A stretch of DNA of 64,000 bases from Paenibacillus sp. L3-i20 (GCF_022180385.2 NZ_BQME02000002.1:930001-994000); one strand, 5' to 3'. Shown: positions 18,385 to 26,527, counted from the first letter of the stretch. The notes: a model not told the origin generated them from the letters alone. A program made the numbers and translations.

Positions 18385-18909
18385 ATGAGAACAATTCATA
18401 CGATGACAATTATTCTAGTGCTAGCGATTATCACAATTGGTTGTTCGAGCACTCGGCCACTTCCTTTAACAAAACAAGAAGTTAATAATTATATAGTTGA
18501 ACAAGCCATAAATGAAGTTGCTGTTGAAATGATAGGTGAAATAGCGGTTATTCTATTTATTGACGAAATGGCAACTGGATATCATTTGCTTTATAAAGAT
18601 GATGAAGGTGTTATTCAGGATCAAAAATTAATAGCGATTGGGGATTCTCAGAATACGTTCCCTGTTCTTTTATCGGGATCAGCCACTTCATACCCTTTTG
18701 TTACAGTTTTAATAAATGATGAAGTTATATTAAAGTCCGCTTCCTCAGTAGAAGTAACATTCGAAGATGGAATTAAAGTTCGAAAAAAGATGATTGGAAA
18801 AGGTGCAATTATTCCATACGTGGAAAAAATCGATGGACATATGAGTTCTTCGGAGGTTGTTATATTTGACAGTGAAGACAACGTCTTATACGCTTCTCTC
18901 TCTGACTAA
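18385..18909 (+). CDS. small lipoprotein of unknown function
   Basis: A 174-residue lipoprotein: the N-terminal hydrophobic stretch ends in ITIGC, a lipobox, followed by SSTRP. The mature part is acidic and predicted to be mixed alpha/beta, with MIGEIAVILFIDEMATGYHLLY reading like a core strand pair. I do not recognise the family. GCGGAGG lies eight bases before the ATG. It is transcribed alone and ends before the strong terminator at 19062-19106. Confidence 0.75.
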   Translation: MRTIHTMTIILVLAIITIGCSSTRPLPLTKQEVNNYIVEQAINEVAVEMIGEIAVILFIDEMATGYHLLYKDDEGVIQDQKLIAIGDSQNTFPVLLSGSATSYPFVTVLINDEVILKSASSVEVTFEDGIKVRKKMIGKGAIIPYVEKIDGHMSSSEVVIFDSEDNVLYASLSD

Positions 18910-19061
18910 CTTTATATAATATAGATTACGTATTTTTAATAAAGTAACCTATATTCAATTAGTTTTCATAACTATAATTACTTGTTCATTATAATAAGGG
19001 AAATCCTCATAGGGTTATCAACAAAAAATACGGTTTTACAACGTTAAGAAAATGACATATT

Positions 19062-19106
19062 AAAACCCTCAATTTCTCAATACTATTATTGAGAAATTGG
19101 GGGTTT
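19062..19106. terminator. strong bidirectional terminator
   Basis: A near-perfect hairpin with arms AAAACCCTCAATTTCTCAAT and its complement, one base bulged, six-base loop. It sits between the converging lipoprotein and DJ-1/PfpI genes. Confidence 0.85.
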
Positions 19107-19172
19107 TCGTATTCTTGTTTCACTTCTTAGCTTTGATAATAATATTCATCAAAACATTCTTTCGACTTTAGT

Positions 19173-19853
19173 TTATGCTTTTTCTAATTGATTTCTTTTT
19201 TCAAGCGCTTTTACCAATTCCTCACCCAATGCTTCAGATGAAAATGGATCGCGTCCAGTTACTAATTGATCATTGCCCCATACCACTTTTTCTTCTAACG
19301 TATACTCTGCTATCATTTTCATTTCACCTTCTAGACTAAATGGTAAAATGTCAGAAAGTCCTGCTGGTTCGTGAGCCTCTGGAAAGCCTGTTACTTTCAA
19401 ACCAGCAATGATACTTTTACCATCAGGGCGTTTTGTCCAAATTAAAGGAGCAGGTCCATGACAAACGGCAGCAACAATGTCCCCATTGTCATAAATAGTA
19501 TTAATAATAGTATGAAGTTCTTCATTTTTAGCTAGGTCGTACATAGCACCATGACCACCAACGACCAAAATTGCTTCGTATTCGTTTGGATTCACTTCAG
19601 AAAGAATTTTTGTATTATCCACTCTTCCCGATTCATACAATTCTTTATATTTACCTTCAGGGTCAAACTCTTTACTAATACTATTTTTGTCGATTTCAGA
19701 TTTACCACCTAAAGGTGAAGCTACATCTACTTGATGACCCGCCTTCTCCAATTGCTCCATCGGTGCAAATAATTCTTCACCCCACCAACCAGTTTCATAA
19801 TTGTTTTCTACATCTTTAAATCCACTTGATAATACTGCTAATACTTTAGCCAT
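19173..19853 (-). CDS. DJ-1/PfpI family protein (Hsp31-like glyoxalase/deglycase group)
   Basis: A 226-residue protein of the class I glutamine amidotransferase-like superfamily. The nucleophilic cysteine is in AAVCHGPAPLIW (about residue 137), the elbow preceded by VVGGHGAMYDL; ENNYETGWWGEELFAP near the N-terminus is typical of the Hsp31/YDR533C group, whose members detoxify methylglyoxal or act on glycated molecules. GGAGG lies eight bases before ATG 19853. It is divergent from a MerR regulator across a palindromic operator, an arrangement seen for aldehyde-responsive AdhR-type MerR proteins. Confidence 0.88.
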   Translation of the reverse strand: MAKVLAVLSSGFKDVENNYETGWWGEELFAPMEQLEKAGHQVDVASPLGGKSEIDKNSISKEFDPEGKYKELYESGRVDNTKILSEVNPNEYEAILVVGGHGAMYDLAKNEELHTIINTIYDNGDIVAAVCHGPAPLIWTKRPDGKSIIAGLKVTGFPEAHEPAGLSDILPFSLEGEMKMIAEYTLEEKVVWGNDQLVTGRDPFSSEALGEELVKALEKRNQLEKA

Positions 19854-20071
19854 TTTGAATTCCTCCATTATTTTAATATGATGTTCCAACTAAAATTATT
19901 TTATTAAGAGGGTTAATTTATTCTTTGTAAACTACGCATTCTCCCTCGATCATAACTCTTATTTCAATTACCTTGCGCTAATTCTATACCGATTTAGCAA
20001 TATTTATTAATATGCAATCTTTCTCTCCTTAAAATTTATTTGTCGATAAACTTGAACAATTTCATTCTATA

Positions 20072-20091
20072 CGTTAAAGTACACTTTAACG
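20072..20091. promoter_or_regulatory. MerR-type operator palindrome
   Basis: CGTTAAAGT (20072-20080) and ACTTTAACG (20083-20091) are perfect complementary arms around a two-base centre. The palindrome lies in a minus-strand promoter with TTGCGT and TATAGA elements, just upstream of the DJ-1 gene and the divergent MerR gene. Confidence 0.65.
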
Positions 20092-20130
20092 CAAGTGTAA
20101 ATAATAGTTAAATTTTAGGAGTTGGTTAAA

Positions 20131-20514
20131 ATAAAGCTTTATTCTATTAATGAAGTATCCGCTTTAACAGATATTCCCTCATCCAAGCTCCGTTATTATG
20201 AAAAAGAAGGTTTGTTACCTTTAATTCAAAGAGATAAAAATGGAATAAGACTATATAATGAAACAGATTTGGATTGGATTCAGTTTATTAGAGCGCTTCG
20301 TTCGACAGATATGTCTATCGCCAACATTAAAAGATACGTTCGTTTATTTAGGGAAGGCAATGATACTGTTCAAGAAAGAAAAGAACTAATTCAAGATCAC
20401 AAGAAGAACGTAGAATTAGAAATTGCGGAGAAGCAAAAACATTTAAAACGGTTAGAACGGAAAATAAAATATTATGATGCCATTGAGAGAAGGATAGAAA
20501 GAATGAAGTTTTAA
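20131..20514 (+). CDS. short MerR-family regulator, probable ATA start
   Basis: A regulator of about 127 residues: winged helix LYSINEVSALTDIPSSKLRYYEKEGLLP followed by the second helix pair and a coiled coil rich in K and E (about 80-127). It has no effector domain, as in AdhR/HmrR-size regulators. The family normally begins MKLYSIGEV. Here the codon at that point is ATA (20131-20133), nine bases after AGGAG (20117-20121). The only classical start, TTG at 20122, touches the ribosome site directly. Either ATA initiates or the start codon has decayed. Confidence 0.82.
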   Translation: MKLYSINEVSALTDIPSSKLRYYEKEGLLPLIQRDKNGIRLYNETDLDWIQFIRALRSTDMSIANIKRYVRLFREGNDTVQERKELIQDHKKNVELEIAEKQKHLKRLERKIKYYDAIERRIERMKF

Positions 20515-20574
20515 TAATGAAAGTTAACATTAGTCTTGAAGGAGATACTAGGCTTTTCATGACTCAAATTAAAA

Positions 20575-20620
20575 AGCCTCCAAAACACGCTTAACGTGAA
20601 TTTGGAGGCTGATCTTTTAT
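20575..20620 (+). terminator. terminator after the MerR gene
   Basis: AGCCTCCAAA (20576-20585) pairs with TTTGGAGGCT (20602-20611), with T-rich sequence following after TGATC. Confidence 0.7.
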
Positions 20621-20648
20621 TTGCTTAGCGATTTTACTCATCTAACCC

Positions 20649-20957
20649 TCGTGACGCATCTTAACTTGCAGTTGGTTCATCTGCGAAAAGGACAGCTGGA
20701 CCATTCATTAGTGCCCTAGCGATTGGGACTCGCTGCCTCTCCCCACCTGAAAGCTTATCTGGATATGCGTGTAGTCGATGAGATAATCCCATCTTATTGA
20801 ATAATTCTGCTGCTCAGTTGGTCGTTTTAGTCTTTTCTATTCCAGATAAATGGGCTACTAACATCAATTGTTCGTGTACTTTCAAGTATGGAATTAAGTT
20901 TGCACTCTGAAATATAATTCCAATTTTTCGAAGGCGCAATTCAGAAAGTTTTTGCTT
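20649..20957 (-). pseudogene. ABC transporter ATP-binding protein fragment (MacB/LolD type)
   Basis: The minus strand reads in one frame through the middle of an ABC ATPase: KLSELRLRKIGIIFQSANL (Q-loop region), then [15 protein letters not shown] (signature) and [10 protein letters not shown] (Walker B). A TGA interrupts the helical region, and a TAA replaces the leucine codon of the conserved SLD after Walker B. Both the N-terminal Walker A part and the C-terminal part are absent, so it is a decayed remnant. No partner permease remains nearby. Confidence 0.85.
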
Positions 20958-21002
20958 ACAATTCTTTCAGTATGACTGAAACAGAAAACCCATTAAAAAA
21001 AC

Positions 21003-21027
21003 AAAATGACCCGCTTAGGGTCACTTT
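21003..21027. terminator. short hairpin with T tails
   Basis: TGACCC (21007-21012) and GGGTCA (21018-21023) form a stem, with an A-rich left flank that reads as T-rich on the minus strand. It may be the old terminator of a gene lost around the ABC remnant. Confidence 0.45.
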
Positions 21028-21094
21028 TCCAAAATCGTTTAAGGAAGTTTTTGAATGAACACAGTGTAATTTAACAGACAATCGATTCTTGTTA

Positions 21095-21112
21095 ACATAA
21101 TTATAATTACGT
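21095..21112. repeat. dyad repeat copy c (ACATAA-N6-TTACGT)
   Basis: Copy c, preceded by CAATCGAT and TTGTTA, which copy e at 25800 shares almost exactly. It lies just downstream of the small membrane gene at 21149-21370. Confidence 0.5.
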
Positions 21113-21148
21113 TATGAATTAAAATGTTTTATACGAATAGGCAAACGT

Positions 21149-21370
21149 TTATATAAAAGCTATCAGAATTGTAAAATAACCGACTATTATGAATAGATTT
21201 AGAGCACATAAAATGTTACTCTTAGCCCTATATGCGAATAAGAAGCCTAAATAACCAAATGGAATTGCCAATAGTGAATTAGAAAATCCAAGCTCAAGCA
21301 CAATACTTCTAATTATTATTGATGAGCCCATTATAAAAAATAGAATTGAAAGAATACGTAGGTTTTTCAT
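21149..21370 (-). CDS. small membrane protein of unknown function
   Basis: A 73-residue protein with two predicted membrane helices (about 5-30 and 52-72) around a short polar loop containing YRAKSN. AAGGAG lies seven bases before the ATG, which supports real translation. No family is recognised. It stands alone between repeat copies c and d. Confidence 0.55.
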   Translation of the reverse strand: MKNLRILSILFFIMGSSIIIRSIVLELGFSNSLLAIPFGYLGFLFAYRAKSNILCALNLFIIVGYFTILIAFI

Positions 21371-21541
21371 AGTAGCTCCTTATATGTAATTTAGTGTATT
21401 ATAACTCAAAACTCATGAGTATATCGACATATTTTTCTGGCACTTACGAATGAAATTTTTGAATGAGCTGAAGACTATCTACATAAAGTGAACATTATTA
21501 AGCAATTCGCATCATTCATTTACCTATTTCACAACATCTCT

Positions 21542-21643
21542 TCTATTAATTATAGGGCAATCAAAAATTAAGTTTACATAATTAAAGTTATGTTTAATAA
21601 TTCGAAATCTCAGCCGTGTTTGTCACATCAATAAAGGTTGGCT
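21542..21643. repeat. long repeat unit, copy 1 (contains dyad copy d)
   Basis: About 100 bases that align at roughly 80% by eye with 25768-25863 in the same orientation, starting at ATTAATTAT and ending at the AAGGTT block. The perfect dyad ACATAA-N6-TTATGT is at 21576-21593, and a shared block around CAGYCGTG and GTCAC follows. The gap 21371-21730 contains no gene. Confidence 0.6.
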
Positions 21644-21730
21644 GCATTAATCGCTTATGGGTTATTAAGTTGACTTTATACCAAAATATGTCCTTTTTCT
21701 TGGCATAGACCAGTCATGTACCACATTCCT

Positions 21731-22990
21731 TTAAATAATTTTTCTAAAAGAAGGTTTCCATTCTGTCAAATCCTCATAAACAAACGTTATATTATCACAT
21801 ATTTTATCTGCAACTTCGTACATATGATTTATATCATTAGCCGTAAATAATATGTATCCTTTGCGCCCAGTACCGTCTACGATAATTGGTATTGTGTCGC
21901 CCTCTTTTACTAATAGATCAATTAATACGACTTCGGATATGTCAGCTAAGCCTTTATACTTGATTTCTTTTAAGCAACCTGGTTTTGGAATCAAGCTTAG
22001 AGACATAGCATGACATTTTGAAGGTACACATCTGAATTCATCGATAGTCCCAGTAGCTAACGCATCATAAAAGTATCCAAATTGAGATATACCGGTTGTT
22101 AGTTCTACCATTTTCCATATGTTACCTCCTCCTATCCTTACTTGAGACTCAATAATTATTGGCTTATTTTGTTTGTTTAGCTTTATCTCTGTATGTGTAA
22201 TGCCTTCTTCCAATTGCATGTCATCCAAAAATAACATAACTTTCTCAATGATTAATTTTTGTTGAGATTCATCTAAAGGAGCCGGCATAATCGTATGGTT
22301 TATTATAAACGTATCTTCTTTAACTATTTCAGCTGATATAGCTAGTATTGAATGGTTTTTGTTATAAGAAACAGCTTCGACCGTATAAACGACGTCACCT
22401 TCAACATACTCTTCTACCAAAATAGGTAGTTGAATTCTGTTGTTTTTAATAAATGCTTCTACGTCATCTCCCCTGTCTAACTTAGATACTCCTTTCCCAC
22501 CTGCGCCAATCGGGGGTTTTATTATAATACTATCTTTTTTGTTCAAGAAATCATCAATGTCTTTACTATTTTTGCAAACGATCGAATCTATCGAAAAGTC
22601 TTTGCCTGCTACAATTTCACGCATCATGTCTTTATTGCGGGTAATCATATTAGCGTTGTAAGAAACTCCTTTAACATTAAAAATCTTTGCAATTATGCTA
22701 GCCGTATCTAAGGCTACTTCGTTGAAAGATACAACCACATCAAACGGTTTCTCTTTGTACAATTGTTCAGCATAGTATACACACACGGGTATGTTTGTGG
22801 TGTCTATTTCTTTTTTATAGAAACACTCCTCTAATATAGTTCCATCGAAATAAATGTGTTTCGCGAAAAACCCTATATAAGATACAGTATATCCCCGATC
22901 TAAAGCATCTTGTAAAGGTTTTGTCCATCCTCCTATAAATAAAACGTGTGGTGTATGTTCTATGTCAGTTCCTTTTAATACCTTATACAT
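21731..22990 (-). CDS. ATP-grasp ligase (L-amino acid ligase-like)
   Basis: A 419-residue ATP-grasp enzyme of the carboxylate-amine/L-amino-acid ligase group, which joins two amino acids through an acyl phosphate. Visible are the ATP-binding segment SIIIKPPIGAGGKGVSKL (about 155-170), LVEEYVEGDVVYTVEAV (about 195-210), and the metal-binding IIESQVRIGGGN (about 290). An N-terminal Rossmann-like region (about 15-100) precedes them. ATG 22990 lies nine bases after GAGGAG; an ATG at 22999 touches that site. It is 15 bases downstream of an MFS exporter gene, mirroring the MFS/ATP-grasp pair of the LysW cluster. The substrates cannot be deduced. Confidence 0.85.
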   Translation of the reverse strand: MYKVLKGTDIEHTPHVLFIGGWTKPLQDALDRGYTVSYIGFFAKHIYFDGTILEECFYKKEIDTTNIPVCVYYAEQLYKEKPFDVVVSFNEVALDTASIIAKIFNVKGVSYNANMITRNKDMMREIVAGKDFSIDSIVCKNSKDIDDFLNKKDSIIIKPPIGAGGKGVSKLDRGDDVEAFIKNNRIQLPILVEEYVEGDVVYTVEAVSYNKNHSILAISAEIVKEDTFIINHTIMPAPLDESQQKLIIEKVMLFLDDMQLEEGITHTEIKLNKQNKPIIIESQVRIGGGNIWKMVELTTGISQFGYFYDALATGTIDEFRCVPSKCHAMSLSLIPKPGCLKEIKYKGLADISEVVLIDLLVKEGDTIPIIVDGTGRKGYILFTANDINHMYEVADKICDNITFVYEDLTEWKPSFRKII

Positions 22991-23004
22991 CCTAATCATC
23001 TCCT

Positions 23005-24249
23005 CTAAATTGAACTCGTATATTCAATGTTGCTTCCTTTTAATATGCCTCGCCTTAACAAAACGATTAAACACAATGTTGTTCCGAAGCCTCCTATAAA
23101 TAACGTAGTTTGAAGTCCAAATATAGAAACTAAAAATGCACTAGCAAAACTTCCTAATGCCCAAGCTCCCCAATTAAGGGTACGCTGTACAGCGTTTACT
23201 CTGCCCAACATGTGACTTGGTGTGACAAGTTGTCGTATGGTTGCGGCGTAAGGGGCAAATACACCTTCTCCCATTCCATGTATGATACTTACAGCCACAA
23301 TACCGTAAACGGTTCCCAAATATCCCATTATGGGTATAAAGGACAGACCCATAACGGATACAGTAGCGCTATAAATAAGCATTTTTGTATGATTAATTTG
23401 TTTACTCTTTTTTATAAGAATCGAATTTCCTATTAAAAATCCAACCGCTGCCGAACCTACAACAAAGCCTATTTCAAGTTCAGATAGACCCATTACCTTA
23501 TAAAGGAATATGACTAAAATGCTATATAGTATGTATTTAAAAAAACCGTAAACAGCGCCGCAACTTACAATCGGCTCCAATACAGGATGCCTTTTAAAAT
23601 AGTTCAGACCTTCATATATGTTTTTATATATGGATTTTATATTTACATTTTTTAAAGACCCCTCTGTATGCGGTTTAAACCTTGAAATAAATAATATACA
23701 CACAAAACAAACGAAATAAGTTACTGCGTTAACAGCGAATGAGCCTGTTAATCCAACTAGAATAATAACGATTCCTGCTAGCATAGGACCAATTACCATA
23801 GCAAGAGACTCCGAAAGGGCTAGCCCAGCATTACCTTTTTTTAAGTTGTCTTTATCTTTTACTATTTCTGGTAAAAAAGAAGGAATTGCAATGTTGTAAA
23901 ACGTTGTGAAAAAGCCATTTAAAAACATGAGAAATATCAACGAAGGGAACGTTATATTATTTGTTACAGCCAATATGAATATTACTAATAATAAAGTGCA
24001 TTGACATATGCTACTAATTAGTAAAACCTTTTTTCTATGAAGGATGTCTATCAAAGCACCGGCTAGTAATCCAAAAATGAGGTAGGGTATGAATACAATC
24101 CCACGAAGTAAGGCAGCACTCGCCTCACTTGTTTGTAGTACTTCTAATGCAAAAAGTGGCAAAGCTACTACTGTAAACTGGGTACCTAACAAACTTATAG
24201 ACTGTCCTAGCCAAAGCTTATAAAAATTAATATTTTTATTTTTCATCAT
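23005..24249 (-). CDS. MFS exporter (MFS_3, macrolide-efflux-like)
   Basis: A 414-residue twelve-helix transporter of the MFS_3 type. The N-terminal NFYKLWLGQSISLLGTQFT is typical of the family, with AGALIDILHRKK as the loop-2/3 signature (about 62-72) and GEGVFAPYAATIRQLV in the second half. It is upstream of, and presumably co-transcribed with, an amino-acid-ligase-like ATP-grasp gene, suggesting it exports the peptide made there. The second codon is also ATG, and no strong ribosome site is visible. Confidence 0.85.
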   Translation of the reverse strand: MMKNKNINFYKLWLGQSISLLGTQFTVVALPLFALEVLQTSEASAALLRGIVFIPYLIFGLLAGALIDILHRKKVLLISSICQCTLLLVIFILAVTNNITFPSLIFLMFLNGFFTTFYNIAIPSFLPEIVKDKDNLKKGNAGLALSESLAMVIGPMLAGIVIILVGLTGSFAVNAVTYFVCFVCILFISRFKPHTEGSLKNVNIKSIYKNIYEGLNYFKRHPVLEPIVSCGAVYGFFKYILYSILVIFLYKVMGLSELEIGFVVGSAAVGFLIGNSILIKKSKQINHTKMLIYSATVSVMGLSFIPIMGYLGTVYGIVAVSIIHGMGEGVFAPYAATIRQLVTPSHMLGRVNAVQRTLNWGAWALGSFASAFLVSIFGLQTTLFIGGFGTTLCLIVLLRRGILKGSNIEYTSSI

Positions 24250-24298
24250 ACAGCTCCATTAATTTATATTTATAAATTTCCAAGTTTGCGATATAAAG

Positions 24299-24788
24299 CT
24301 AGGGTTTGAAACCCTTCTGGCTAATAAAGAGCTCATCTTCCGAAAAATACTGTTGCATTCGTGTATAAACCATTTGATAGGCAGAGGGATGATACCAGTC
24401 TTCCATTTTCAGGTTTCTATACAACGCTTGTAAGCCCATCTTGTGTGTTCGTTTACCACCGCTGCCGTCCCCCATAAAATAATCGTCAATACATACTCGG
24501 GTAACCAAGGGTCGCAATGTTTCTGTAAATCGCTCGCTACTTGGTAATACGGGTGCGATGGCAATCTGTGTTGGAATACCGAATTCAGCTAGCAGTTGGA
24601 TTGTTTTAAGTCTTGCTGAAATTGGGGGAGCGTAGGGCGAAAAATGCTTGCGAATATCTTCCCTATCGGTCTCTACTGTCATGCTTACCCTAACTTTGGT
24701 TCCCAGCTGTTGCAGCAACTTCATGTCCCTGCGAACAAGCTTTATTCATTAGCTTTTTAGGATATTTATATAACAACTCTGTATTCAC
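24299..24788 (-). pseudogene. SPL-type radical SAM protein with internal deletion
   Basis: A GTG at 24786-24788, preceded by AAGAGGAGTG, opens a frame beginning VNTELLYKYPKKLMNKA, which resembles the start of spore-photoproduct-lyase-like proteins. It is joined out of frame to LVRRDMKLLQQLGTKVRVS and then the C-terminal 140 residues (TVETDREDIRKHFSPYAPP). The radical-SAM CxxxCxxC region and the rest of the first half are missing. The join lies near AAGCTT at about 24745. The 3' piece has an ATG at 24724 but should not make an active enzyme. Confidence 0.8.
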
Positions 24789-24853
24789 CTTGTCACTCCT
24801 CTTGCATTATTCAAATAATTGGTAGTTCTACATGATTTATTTTGTTTTCGCAT
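24785..24853 (-). CDS. 22-residue peptide ORF upstream of the SPL-like remnant
   Basis: GGAGGTGATTTC precedes an ATG at 24851-24853, and the frame ends in TGA overlapping the GTG start of the SPL-like remnant. The peptide (MRKQNKSCRTTNYLNNARGV and two more residues) is basic and unrecognised. The excellent ribosome site and the overlap suggest a leader or coupling peptide that has outlived its downstream gene. Confidence 0.4.
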   Translation of the reverse strand: MRKQNKSCRTTNYLNNARGVTR

Positions 24854-25273
24854 GAAATCACCTCCAATGAAAACTAGTATAAACCCAATATTCATCATTT
24901 GTACGGATTTGGGAATATAAGAGCAAGATTACAAAATCGAAAAAGTGCAATCTATAGAACAAGAAAAACCATTTATTAAAATTTGCGTCTACGAAGAAAA
25001 TAATCTACGTAAAGGAGAGTTTCGAGAGGATTTAATGCTGACTAGATGCTCTTTAGGTTGCGAACACATCAACGGGATAAAGGTGTATATCATATCCAAA
25101 AAGTAAATAGCTAGCATGCTCGCTTAAAGAAATGAATGCATCGCTATAATGGTGTTGCAACAAAGTATTTGCTGAATTACCTGACATGGTTTCGTTACTT
25201 GGACAAATAGTTGAAACACTGCAACCTTCATGTGGCTCTTTCCGTTTCATGTTTAAATGGAAAATGATGGGGG
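24854..25273. other. intergenic stretch without recognisable genes
   Basis: This gap contains a 65-codon minus-strand frame (25053-25250) without a convincing ribosome site or family signature, and no clear hairpin terminator. I see nothing I can support here. Confidence 0.4.
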
Positions 25274-25282
25274 TTGATTTCG

Positions 25283-25678
25283 ATTAAGAAAATTATTGTT
25301 TTATATGCACTCTTTAGTATTGTGTTCCTGATTGGTTGCAGTAAAGAAACAACTGAGCAGAATAATGTTAAACATATTGAATACCTTAAGTCGTTTGGTT
25401 GGCATATTGAGGAAAAAATTAGCGAAAGAACACAAGATACAAAAAACTTTCTACCTGCAACAAACGCAGGTGTTGATTTGAAGCCGTATAATGAAATTTA
25501 TATTACAACCTACTTGCTTAAGGAAAAACAAAAAACAGGAAAGAAAATATATGCTTCCATTTATCTAGTTAATGAAGATATTATTGGAGGAAACGGTCAT
25601 TTAGAGACTTGGGAGCCTGGAGATTTCTCTTTGAAGGATAAAGAAAAGTTAATCAACGAAGGAATAATAATTAAATAA
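25283..25678 (+). CDS. small lipoprotein, probable ATT (or TTG) start
   Basis: A lipoprotein of about 131 residues: (M)KKIIVLYALFSIVFLIGC with lipobox LIGC, followed by SKETTEQNN and a mature part with no recognised domain (YITTYLLKEKQKTGKKIYAS near the middle). GGGGG at 25269-25273 directly touches the only classical start, TTG 25274. It stands nine bases before ATT 25283, exactly where lipoproteins of this type have ATG before KK. So a non-AUG start, or a mutated start codon, is possible. Confidence 0.7.
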   Translation: MKKIIVLYALFSIVFLIGCSKETTEQNNVKHIEYLKSFGWHIEEKISERTQDTKNFLPATNAGVDLKPYNEIYITTYLLKEKQKTGKKIYASIYLVNEDIIGGNGHLETWEPGDFSLKDKEKLINEGIIIK

Positions 25679-25767
25679 CGTGTTCTCCTTTATTACGCTA
25701 ACGAGATAAAATCCGGCTCTTTTCTTATCCAAAATTGCTTAACGTGGTTATGCTGGAGGTACAGCTT

Positions 25768-25863
25768 ATATTAATTATTGAGCAATCGATAATTAGTTAA
25801 CATAATTATAGTTATGTATCAAAATATAAGTTTCAGTCGTGTTGTCACCTCAATGAAGGTTAA
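25768..25863. repeat. long repeat unit, copy 2 (contains dyad copy e)
   Basis: Direct partner of 21542-21643. The perfect dyad ACATAA-N6-TTATGT is at 25800-25817 and is followed by the same CAGTCGTG, TTGTCACCTC and GAAGGTT blocks. The two units enclose the ATP-grasp/MFS pair, the SPL remnant and a lipoprotein gene. Confidence 0.6.
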
Positions 25864-25903
25864 TATTTATAACAATGTGAATTCTCTCTGACCAATTTAA
25901 CGA

Positions 25904-25935
25904 CAAAAAAGAACCCAACTGCCGAAGGGTTCTTT
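25904..25935 (-). terminator. terminator of the LysW operon
   Basis: AAGAACCC (25909-25916) pairs with GGGTTCTT (25927-25934), followed on the minus strand by a T6 run. It lies just after the flavin reductase gene and marks the end of the long minus-strand operon. Confidence 0.85.
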
Positions 25936-25942
25936 CCGATTT

Positions 25943-26485
25943 CTATCGTTCTAAGCGCCACTGTTTCCTTATTTCCTCGACTGTAGCCAATGCCACTGTA
26001 TCCAGCAAAATATCACCGGGTTTATTTGCTTTACCAAGAATATATCCTGCAAACTTCGTTCCCGTATACTCAAAAATATATTGAAATTGCTGAACAAGTG
26101 GAATCCCTTTTAAGTGTGGTTCATCATCCCCAACGCCGATAACCCAAGCTGTTTTTGTTGACAGTTTCTCTAGAAAAACCGGCTTATTTTCTCTAAGTGA
26201 CTGTGACCAGCGATCAATGAACGTCTTCGTTAGCCCTGATGCACCATACCAATAGATCGGAGTTGTGAAAACAAGAATATCTTGCGCTAGTACACGTTCA
26301 ATTACACGATGATAGTCATCATCCGGATAAGGCTCCTTTTCAGAATGGCGATAATCCTTATGCGGCTCAATGTTATAGTCGGATAAGTAAATCCGATCGG
26401 TTTCTAACCCTTCTACTAATCGATCTGCTAATTGCTCTGAGTTACCATTTCTGCGTGAGCTTCCATAGATTACTGCTATTCCCAT
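25943..26485 (-). CDS. NAD(P)H-dependent FMN reductase / flavodoxin-like protein
   Basis: A 180-residue flavodoxin-fold oxidoreductase. The phosphate-binding loop GSSRRNGNSEQLAD follows the first strand, and FTTPIYWYGASGLTKTFIDRW (about 75-95) is the flavin-contacting segment of the NADPH-dependent FMN reductase family. It is the last gene of the LysW operon, 42 bases after the ATP-grasp gene and followed by the terminator. It may supply a redox step in tailoring, or reduce a metal complex of the product. Both are inference. Confidence 0.82.
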   Translation of the reverse strand: MGIAVIYGSSRRNGNSEQLADRLVEGLETDRIYLSDYNIEPHKDYRHSEKEPYPDDDYHRVIERVLAQDILVFTTPIYWYGASGLTKTFIDRWSQSLRENKPVFLEKLSTKTAWVIGVGDDEPHLKGIPLVQQFQYIFEYTGTKFAGYILGKANKPGDILLDTVALATVEEIRKQWRLER

Positions 26486-26527
26486 TTGAGATGAACAACT
26501 CCTCTGTCTAAAAAATGCAAATTGTGT

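Noticed and set aside
25053..25250. 65-codon minus-strand ORF
   Set aside because: No convincing ribosome site, no recognisable family pattern, and composition typical of chance open frames.
18050..25863. CRISPR array
   Set aside because: The repeated dyads are irregularly spaced by hundreds to thousands of bases, with no unique spacers of constant length and no cas genes.
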